Origin: an uncultured Prevotella sp.
Lineage (GTDB): Bacteria > Bacteroidota > Bacteroidia > Bacteroidales > Bacteroidaceae
Direction: 5' to 3'
Assembly: GCA_900318855.1 (NCBI GenBank)
Contig: ONMG01000021.1
Coordinates: forward strand, 1-14,128
Length of the DNA stretch: 14,128 nt
Numbering within the stretch: position 1 is the stretch's first letter; each line of letters begins with the position of its first letter. The notes beneath the pieces were generated by a model that was not told where the DNA came from, did not search any database, and saw only the letters and a program-made list of their open reading frames with translations. Positions 1-4,975 of this stretch are shown here, one piece after another. The position numbers and the translations under genes are program-made.

Positions 1-68
1 CTTAAACCTAATAACTAAAAACCTAAATCTATTACTAACCTAAACAATCTATTAACCTTTTGACACTG

Positions 69-76
69 CAAAGGTA
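69..76 (-). promoter_or_regulatory. Bacteroidetes-type -7 box for a leftward gene off the left edge
   Basis: On the minus strand the sequence reads TACCTTTG, a full match to the Bacteroidetes -7 consensus TAnnTTTG. No clear TTTG -33 box is seen about 20 nt upstream; that space is filled by a palindrome (73-94). Transcription would run leftward, giving a leader of more than 60 nt before the window edge, so the gene it serves is not visible. The leader (1-60) is A/T-rich with repeated AACCTAA-like words and no reading frame. Confidence 0.5.
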
Positions 77-94
77 CGACGAATTCTTCGTACC
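73..94. repeat. 22-bp palindrome overlapping the leftward promoter
   Basis: The arms GGTACGA (73-79) and TCGTACC (88-94) are exact reverse complements. The core GAATTC (81-86) is itself palindromic, and only the pair 80/87 mismatches. The left arm shares bases with the TACCTTTG -7 box on the minus strand. This position suits a repressor or activator operator, but no regulator is identifiable here. Confidence 0.5.
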
Positions 95-204
95 CTCGAA
101 TATTTTCTGTAAGAACTATCTTTTTTCCCGTCTTTCTTAATCTAAATCAAGTCACTGCGTGCGATAACAAAAGTAAGTTACGCCGTTGATAAGGTTATGA
201 TACA

Positions 205-1023
205 CTATTTTACTTTATTAAACTTTATGGCCGCTCCACCGTTCTTGAGCAGTGGCAGGGTGATGCGCTCACCCGACTTGATGGTGTGCAGGGTCGTCGA
301 TACCTTCGTGCGGGTGTTGAGCTTCGGGTCGTCCTGATAGAGGCCCATGGCGTACTTGCCTTTCTTTGGCAGGAAGTCAGCCGTGTTGACGGTGATCGTG
401 CGTGGCTCCAAGCCGTTGAGCACACCGACGAACCATGACGAGCCGGAACGGCGGGCTTGCACGATATACTCTCCCGGCACGCCGTCGAGTGCCTTTGACT
501 CGTCCCACACCGTGGGGCAGTCCTTCCAGAAGTTCAGTTCCTGCTCACCTTTGTAGGCGGTCGGCAGGTCATACCAGAAGAGGAACTGGATGGGACTGTA
601 GTAGACCACCGACATGGCGAGTTGATGAGCCTTGGTGTTCTTCACCCGTCCGTTGAAGTAGCAGAGCGTGTAGTCGGCGGGTCCGGCGAGGAAGCGTGTG
701 AAGGGCAGCGTGGTGTTGTGGCGGGCATCGGGCATCTCTTCGTTGCTACCAATACCCTCTCGCGTCATCAGGTTGGGATAGGTGCGGCTCCATCCCGTCG
801 GACGGTATTCGTCGTGAATGTCCACCATCAGCTTATGCTCTGCGCATTTCTTCACGGCATTGTGCAGCCAGGTGGAGTCGGCCGACACTTTCGCGAGATA
901 GCGCTCGGTGTTGGCTTTCCATCGGGCGAGGTCAGCGTTTTCCTTTGCTTTGGCTTTGGCCGATGCGCTGAGAGGGAACAGCAACATCGTCAGCAGGATA
1001 AGATAAAGGACTGTATGTTTCAT
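205..1023 (-). CDS. Truncated glycoside hydrolase family 97-like protein (signal peptide plus C-terminal half)
   Basis: The 272-residue protein begins with a clear Sec signal peptide (residues 1-22, cleavage after SASA). A short charged stretch follows, and from about residue 50 it reads like the C-terminal half of a GH97 alpha-glycosidase. Recognisable pieces are RPTGWSRTYPN (residues 74-84), the acidic GSNEEMPDARHN segment (92-103), FLAGPADYT and QFLFWYD. The last 80 or so residues look like the C-terminal beta-sandwich. Full GH97 enzymes are usually 650-730 residues, with an N-terminal beta-super-sandwich and a complete TIM barrel. Here the N-terminal domain and the first half of the barrel are missing, including the region that holds the nucleophile in retaining members. 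The frame has no stop and starts at an ATG directly before the signal peptide. It looks like an internal deletion that joined the signal peptide to the back of the enzyme. Hydrolase activity is doubtful; a binding role is possible. No promoter was recognised upstream. Confidence 0.7.
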   Translation of the reverse strand: MKHTVLYLILLTMLLFPLSASAKAKAKENADLARWKANTERYLAKVSADSTWLHNAVKKCAEHKLMVDIHDEYRPTGWSRTYPNLMTREGIGSNEEMPDARHNTTLPFTRFLAGPADYTLCYFNGRVKNTKAHQLAMSVVYYSPIQFLFWYDLPTAYKGEQELNFWKDCPTVWDESKALDGVPGEYIVQARRSGSSWFVGVLNGLEPRTITVNTADFLPKKGKYAMGLYQDDPKLNTRTKVSTTLHTIKSGERITLPLLKNGGAAIKFNKVK

Positions 1024-1276
1024 GCGTTTCGTTTTTTATTAATATAACGTATAAAGTCTCGAATCTACGTAATGATAGTCACTTTTTTGTTTTGTGTTTC
1101 CTTGCTTCTTGCATATTGTAGTATGGTACTTGTTGGTTTTTCTGACAAAAAACGGGCTCTGAGAAGGCGTTCTTTTCCAGCAAATCGTCTTTTGTTCCGA
1201 TTTTTGCGAATTTTGAGCGGTTTTTATAAAGTTCAGATACACAATAAGATATGGGAAATGACGCTTTTGGCTCTTT

Positions 1277-1733
1277 ATCAGAAAGCCTTTCTGACCAAAA
1301 ATTCTCTAGAGAATTTTCTGTCATCTCGGTTGTTTGACACGGTCATCTCACCTTTTTGATCGCATCAAAAGGCCTTTTTGACCAAGCCAGCTCACTGTTT
1401 TCTCTCTGAGCCGACCGTTTTTTGGTGTCTTCATCCTCGTTTTCCTTGATTTTCACCTCACGTTTCTCTCTAGAATGACTGGAAATGTTGACATAGGTTT
1501 GTTAAAAGTTTTGTCGGCTTGTCTTGGCTTCTTCTTTCTTCCTCCTTATGGTTTTATACTCAGTATTTATTCGCTTGCTTTGTTGCCAAATCCAAATAAA
1601 TTGCGTAAGTTTGCAAATTCTTGCCGTTGACAATGTAGATGCCCGGCTGGGAGATGGTAGAGACGACCAGGTCAAAACGCCTTTCTGACCTTGTGAAATC
1701 ACCGAGATGACAGCATCAGAAAGGCTTTCTGAT
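1277..1733. repeat. Palindrome cluster with inverted terminal copies (possible MITE-like element)
   Basis: The left end (1277-1330) reads ATCAGAAAGCCTTTCTGA, then a 20-bp AT-rich palindrome (1298-1317), then CTGTCATCTCGGT. The right end (1701-1733), read on the minus strand, gives ATCAGAAAGCCTTTCTGA, two bases, then CTGTCATCTCGGT. So the same composite unit sits at both ends in opposite orientation, one copy being interrupted by the palindrome. Two weaker members of the palindrome family lie inside: TCAAAAGGCCTTTTTGA (1365-1381) and GTCAAAACGCCTTTCTGAC (1671-1689). A small hairpin TTTTGAT-CGC-ATCAAAA lies at 1354-1370. No transposase frame is present between the ends and no clear target-site duplication was found. 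It could be a non-autonomous element or simply clustered intergenic repeats. Confidence 0.5.
1560..1690 (-). pseudogene. Possible remnant of a secreted-protein C-terminus (T9SS-tail-like)
   Basis: A minus-strand frame without a start, open from about 1715 to the stop at 1560-1562, encodes STISQPGIYIVNGKN followed by unrelated-looking residues. The PGIYIVNGK motif is typical of the C-terminal end of many Prevotella secreted proteins, including type A type IX sorting domains, where it is normally followed by a few Val/Lys residues and a stop. Here the sequence runs on for about 22 residues without that ending, as expected from decay. The match is short and judged by eye. Confidence 0.3.
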
Positions 1734-1975
1734 AATGTAAAATTATGTTTTTCTTAATGAAATAAGTACTCTATATTTGTATTGCGTTGTGTATCAGTTG
1801 TTTATGGAAAGGATCTCAAAATTCGCAAAATTGAGAGCAGCATAGTGGTTGGTTCAGAAAATCGCATAGAAATCGGCCGAAAATTGTCAGTTTACTCAAC
1901 AAAGAACATGGATAACAACATGCCCGTTGTATTGATGCTGTAAATGTTATATGTGTTATAAAATGTGTGTCATTG

Positions 1976-2007
1976 TTTGTGTATTTGCTACTTTTTTGCT
2001 AATTTTG
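1976..2007 (+). promoter_or_regulatory. Promoter of the membrane/kinase fusion gene
   Basis: A -33 TTTG (1976-1979) is followed after exactly 20 nt by TAATTTTG (2000-2007), matching the Bacteroidetes pattern TTTG-N20-TAnnTTTG. A second -7-like box, TATATTTG, lies at 2011-2018 but has a less suitable spacing (23 nt) to the next TTTG at 1984-1987. Either gives a leader of about 50-60 nt before the ATG at 2076. Confidence 0.6.
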
Positions 2008-2075
2008 CAGTATATTTGTAAGAACCGACGCCCGTCTCCTTTCTGCAGAGCAGCCGCGCCAACAACTTTAGGTAC

Positions 2076-3155
2076 ATGGAAAAGGTAAAAAGAAGTAAGA
2101 GAGAGTGGATGCGGCGTTATGTGAGCTTCGTCTTTATCCTGTTTGTTATCGCCTTTGGCACTTCGCTGTCGATACGGGCTAATCTGGGGTCGTCCCCCAT
2201 CTCGGCACCACCTTATGTGCTGTCGCTCATCCCCGGCATACCGCTGACGATGGGTGTCATCGTCATCTGTATGCACGTGCTGTTTATTCTCATACAGATT
2301 TTGTTGCTCCGCCGTAACTATGAGTTGCGGCAACTCTCCCAGATATTGGTGTCGTTTCTCTTTGGCTTCTATACCGACCTGACCATGTGGCTCACGGGCT
2401 TCATGCAAGTGCCGGCGTCGCTGCCTTATGCTGTGGGCTATCCGCTGCAATTCGTGGAGTTGCTCATCGGTGGCGCGTTGCTGGCTTTCGGTATAGCTTG
2501 CGAGGTGCGCTGCGACTCGTTGATGCTTGCCGGTGAGGGACTGCCGCTGGCTATCTCCAAAGCTGTGCATGGTGATTTCGGCAAGGTGAAGATGTGCTCC
2601 GACACAGGGCTCGTGGCCATTGCCGTGGTATTGATGTTTCATTTTTGGGGGCATTGGGACTGGAAGATGGTCGGTGTGGGTGCCCTCGTGAGCATGTTCT
2701 ATGTCGGTTTCATGGTTCGCATCTTTGCTCCACACATTGCCTGGCTCGACATCATCTTCATCCCGGTTGATGAGCGTCAGGAGGAAGCTGCGGAGAAACA
2801 CGAAGAAGAGGCAGAGGAAGACGCCGTGCCGTTTGTCGTCACCATTGCGCGCGAGTATGGCAGTGGTGGCTTGACACTGGGTAAGATGCTCGCCCAGCGG
2901 CTTGGCGTGGACTACTACGACCATGCGATCATCGACGAGACGGCAGAGCGGTTGGGCTACTCCTCTGAGTTTGTGCGGGAGAATGAGCAGAACATCAGCA
3001 ATGCCAAGTTATGGGAACTCATCTTCACCGACAAGAGTATCCCGATGTCGATGAATCCCTCGCATGACAATGCCATCTTCGTGAGCGAGAGCCGCATGAT
3101 CCGCACGCTGGCTGTGAAGAAGCCCTGCGTGATCATCGGGCGTTGTGCCAACTAG
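2076..3155 (+). CDS. YczE-like membrane protein fused to cytidylate-kinase-like domain, 5' part ending at an in-frame amber codon
   Basis: The 359-residue frame has two parts. Residues 17-230 form an integral membrane domain with about five hydrophobic segments and the NLGSSPISAPPYVLS stretch (36-50) typical of YczE/YitT-like proteins. An acidic linker (232-250, rich in Glu) leads to a P-loop kinase domain resembling cytidylate kinase-like proteins. Its nucleotide-binding loop is in AREYGSGGLTLGK (258-270), with DYYD at about 279-282. The frame stops at TAG (3153-3155) directly after GRCAN. In relatives this strand reads GRCADY, so TAG most likely replaces a Tyr codon. The same frame continues without another stop to 3431, and the restored product would be 451 residues. 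The truncated protein keeps the membrane part and the P-loop but lacks the last fifth. The natural substrate of this fused family is not known to me. The gene has its own promoter. Confidence 0.8.
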   Translation: MEKVKRSKREWMRRYVSFVFILFVIAFGTSLSIRANLGSSPISAPPYVLSLIPGIPLTMGVIVICMHVLFILIQILLLRRNYELRQLSQILVSFLFGFYTDLTMWLTGFMQVPASLPYAVGYPLQFVELLIGGALLAFGIACEVRCDSLMLAGEGLPLAISKAVHGDFGKVKMCSDTGLVAIAVVLMFHFWGHWDWKMVGVGALVSMFYVGFMVRIFAPHIAWLDIIFIPVDERQEEAAEKHEEEAEEDAVPFVVTIAREYGSGGLTLGKMLAQRLGVDYYDHAIIDETAERLGYSSEFVRENEQNISNAKLWELIFTDKSIPMSMNPSHDNAIFVSESRMIRTLAVKKPCVIIGRCAN

Positions 3156-3431
3156 GTGCTGCGTGGTGATGCCAAAGCCTTCCGTGTCTTCGTGACGTCG
3201 GACAAGGACGATGCCGTGAAGCGGGTGATGGACAAAGACCATCTCGATGCCGCCGCTGCCACAAAGCGTATTGAACAAGTGAACAAGGGACGCAGCAACC
3301 ACTACTTCCAATATACGGGGCGGCGGTGGACCGACGCCCACGACTATGATCTTGTGCTCAATACCAGTAAGCTCGGCATTAGCCGTTGCGCCGACATCAT
3401 CGCTGACTGCGTGCAAAAGGGACAGAAATGA
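3156..3431 (+). pseudogene. Severed C-terminal part of the cytidylate-kinase-like domain
   Basis: Immediately after the TAG at 3153-3155, the same reading frame continues for 91 codons to a TGA at 3429-3431. It begins VLRGDAKAFRVFVTSD and includes IEQVNKGRSNHYFQYTGRRW, which fits the lid and C-terminal helices of cytidylate-kinase-like proteins. Only a GTG at 3156 could act as a start, and no separate ribosome-binding signal is visible because the upstream bases are coding. The fragment is unlikely to be made alone; readthrough, tRNA suppression or a sequencing error would rejoin it. No further decay is visible in it, so the stop is recent or not real. Confidence 0.7.
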
Positions 3432-3494
3432 TAAGTACAAGTATCTCTTTATTTGTTAATAAGTGATAATTATTAGCAGTTTTTCTCAGAAACA

Positions 3495-3526
3495 TTTGGT
3501 AGTTTCGGATAATCCTCGTACCTTTG
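3495..3526 (+). promoter_or_regulatory. Promoter of the initiator tRNA gene
   Basis: TTTG (3495-3498), 20 nt, then TACCTTTG (3519-3526) gives a full match to the Bacteroidetes promoter consensus. It lies about 45 bp upstream of the tRNA, with no reading frame between. Confidence 0.75.
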
Positions 3527-3570
3527 CAGTCGCAATTGAGATAATGAACATTATCTCGGTTAGCTTACAT

Positions 3571-3643
3571 CGCGGAGTGGAGCAGTTGGTAGCTCGCCAG
3601 GCTCATAACCTGGAGGTCGCACGTTCGAGTCCTGCCTCCGCAA
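3571..3643 (+). tRNA. tRNA-Met (CAT), initiator type
   Basis: The 73 nt fold into a cloverleaf. Acceptor CGCGGAG (3571-3577) faces CTCCGCA (3636-3642); the D-stem is GAGC/GCTC; the anticodon stem CCAGG/CCTGG encloses loop CTCATAA with anticodon CAT at 3604-3606; the variable loop is AGGTC. Initiator hallmarks are the unpaired C1/A72 and the A11-U24 pair in the D-stem. Two of the usual three G-C pairs flank the anticodon loop. CCA is not encoded. The T-stem GCACG (3619-3623) against CCTGC (3631-3635) contains a C52/C62 mismatch (3622/3632), which is unusual and may reflect integration here or mutation. A near-consensus promoter precedes the gene and a strong terminator follows it. Confidence 0.92.
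3623..3643 (+). other. Putative left attachment site (attL) in the tRNA 3' end
   Basis: A tyrosine integrase gene begins about 120 bp downstream of this tRNA and phage genes fill the rest of the window, the usual arrangement for integration into the T-loop and 3' part of a tRNA gene. No second copy of the tRNA end occurs in the window, so the exact core cannot be defined. The T-stem mismatch at 3622/3632 could mark a crossover between host 5' and phage 3' sequence. Confidence 0.4.
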
Positions 3644-3650
3644 CTATTTT

Positions 3651-3688
3651 GGCGTAAGTGATTGAAAAACAATCAATTACGCCTTTTT
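3651..3688 (+). terminator. Rho-independent terminator after the tRNA
   Basis: GGCGTAAGTGATTG (3651-3664) pairs with CAATCAATTACGCC (3670-3683) over 13 of 14 positions around an AAAAA loop, followed by TTTTT (3684-3688). It ends the tRNA transcript 8 nt after the tRNA and separates it from the integrase. Confidence 0.88.
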
Positions 3689-3699
3689 CGTCTTCGAAG

Positions 3700-3716
3700 T
3701 GGGACGGAAATGGGAC
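3700..3716 (+). repeat. Short direct repeat TGGGAC upstream of the integrase
   Basis: TGGGAC occurs at 3700-3705 and again at 3711-3716, 11 bp apart, between the tRNA terminator and the integrase. Closely spaced direct repeats at this place can be integrase arm-binding sites, but two copies of six bases are weak evidence. Confidence 0.25.
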
Positions 3717-3729
3717 AAAAATTTAATCT

Positions 3730-3758
3730 ACATTGTTATCGGTTACCGGAAACAATGT
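3730..3758. promoter_or_regulatory. Nested inverted repeat directly before the integrase
   Basis: The outer arms ACATTGTT (3730-3737) and AACAATGT (3751-3758) are exact reverse complements. They enclose a second inverted repeat, CGGT-T-ACCG (3740-3748), sharing the same centre. It ends 7 bp before the ATG at 3766. Such a site could be an operator for integrase expression, a recombinase or excisionase binding site, or an mRNA hairpin covering the start region. Confidence 0.5.
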
Positions 3759-3765
3759 AAAAAAA

Positions 3766-4929
3766 ATGTTGTCTTCAAAAAAAATAAATAATTCGCAAAA
3801 AGGAATTCTTGACTTCACGATGCCCAGGCTTCATAAGGGAAAGAAGTGGTTCGTTGATTTCTACGCTTATGACCCCACAAAGGGCGGGCTCCGCCGTAAG
3901 AAATATATGCTCGACCACTTTGAAACCGTGAAGGCTCGCAACGAGATGGCTTCCATGCTCGTGGCGGAACTTTTCCACAAACTCAGGGCAGGATGGAATC
4001 CGTTCGTGAAAACCGAGGAAACCCGCGGTTTCACCGACTGGAGCGTCGTGACCCAGCGTTATATTGATTACGTGCATGCTGCCTTGGCGAAGGGCACCAT
4101 AAAAAAGAAGACGGCCATAGATTATGAGAGCAGGATGCGCCAGATCCTGCTCTACATCTCCGAGTCCGGTGTCTCCATTAAGTTCATCAACCAGTTCGAC
4201 ACCGGTTTCTGTGCCGACTTCCTTGACTACCTTATATATGATAAGGACGTGTCGGCCACGACTCGCAACAATTATCGCACCTGGTTATCCGCTTTCTCAA
4301 CATGGCTCATCGAGAGAAAGTATATCCAGGAGAATCCTGTCGCTTCAATCCATCAGATGAAGCAGAAGGAGAAGTTTCGCGATGCGCTGACGGCTTCAGC
4401 CTTGAAGCGTCTGCGCGACTACCTCAAAGATCTGAATCCTCCTTTCTACCTCGCCTGCATGATGGAGTATTACACCTTCATCCGTCCGGATGAGCTCCGT
4501 TATATTAAGGTGGGCGACATCAGCATCGAGAATCAGACGGTCTTCGTTTGCTCTGATGTGTCCAAGAACCGCAAGGGTCAGACCGTCGCCCTCAATGATA
4601 CCCTTCTGAAGATGATGATCAAGCAGCACGTCTTCGACCATCTCTCATCTGATTACCTCTTCTCGCATGATCTTATACCAGGTCCCGAGCAGATCTTCAT
4701 CAACCGCTTCAGACTGGAGTGGGTAAAGGTCAGGAAGGCGCTGCACTTCCCTGACTCCTATCAGTTTTACAGTCTGAAGGATTCCGGCATACGTGACTTG
4801 GCGAATGCCGAGGGCATCGTCTTCGCCCGTGACCAGGCGCGTCACAGCGACATCGCTGTGACGAACCGCTATCTGAAGGCCGACTCCACTGTCCACGAGA
4901 AGACCAAACACTTTAAAGGGGAGCTATGA
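3766..4929 (+). CDS. int: Tyrosine recombinase / phage integrase
   Basis: This is the site-specific recombinase expected to integrate and excise the prophage at the neighbouring tRNA. From the ATG at 3766 the product is 387 residues. Other starts are a TTG at 3733 or the ATG at 3820; the last begins MPRLHKGKKWFVDFYAYDP, where similarity to the N-terminal arm-binding domain starts, so the true start is uncertain. A SAM-like core-binding domain lies around residues 90-200. The catalytic domain shows the first Arg in YTFIRPDEL, a YSLKDSG segment where HxxR is usual, and ARHSDIAVTNRYL, which carries the Arg-His pair and the nucleophilic Tyr. Replacement of HxxR by a Tyr/Ser-Lys form occurs in Bacteroidetes phage and transposon integrases, so activity is plausible. 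The gene converges with the tail operon, and its stop lies in the loop of a shared terminator hairpin. Confidence 0.88.
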   Translation: MLSSKKINNSQKGILDFTMPRLHKGKKWFVDFYAYDPTKGGLRRKKYMLDHFETVKARNEMASMLVAELFHKLRAGWNPFVKTEETRGFTDWSVVTQRYIDYVHAALAKGTIKKKTAIDYESRMRQILLYISESGVSIKFINQFDTGFCADFLDYLIYDKDVSATTRNNYRTWLSAFSTWLIERKYIQENPVASIHQMKQKEKFRDALTASALKRLRDYLKDLNPPFYLACMMEYYTFIRPDELRYIKVGDISIENQTVFVCSDVSKNRKGQTVALNDTLLKMMIKQHVFDHLSSDYLFSHDLIPGPEQIFINRFRLEWVKVRKALHFPDSYQFYSLKDSGIRDLANAEGIVFARDQARHSDIAVTNRYLKADSTVHEKTKHFKGEL

Positions 4930-4947
4930 TCGCTCACCGCTCCCCTT
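4916..4947. terminator. Hairpin between convergent integrase and tail genes
   Basis: AAGGGGAGC (4916-4924) pairs perfectly with GCTCCCCTT (4939-4947) around a 14-nt loop that contains the integrase stop codon (4927-4929). On the minus strand it is followed by TTTAAAG and lies about 30 bp after the tail gene stop. No strong T-tract follows on either strand, so it is a probable weak bidirectional terminator. Confidence 0.55.
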
Positions 4948-4975
4948 GAAACACTATATAAAAAACGAAAAGAGG

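Larger units (their letters stand above)
1024..2075. other. Long intergenic region of about 1.05 kb, no convincing intact gene
   Basis: This A/T-rich stretch separates two divergent host genes. It contains a cluster of related palindromes (1277-1733), a possible decayed gene tail (1560-1690, minus) and the promoter of the gene at 2076. Short open frames exist on both strands from 1040 to 1360, but they run through the palindromes and have biased, low-complexity composition, so I do not call them genes. From 1734 to 1975 I see only an isolated TATATTTG box (1772-1779) followed by very short frames of 11-13 codons. Confidence 0.6.

Noticed and set aside
1040..1360. Overlapping open frames of 67-95 codons on both strands
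   Set aside because: They run through the repeat palindromes, have biased composition and no family features, so they look like chance frames in repeat DNA.
1801..1941. Tiny frames of 11-13 codons after a TATATTTG box (1772-1779)
   Set aside because: They are too short and show no motif or conservation that can be judged here.
1956..2924. A 322-codon open frame on the minus strand opposite the membrane/kinase gene
   Set aside because: It is rich in His, Gln and Arg, as expected from the reverse of a GC-rich coding strand. The plus-strand frame has clear domains and a promoter.
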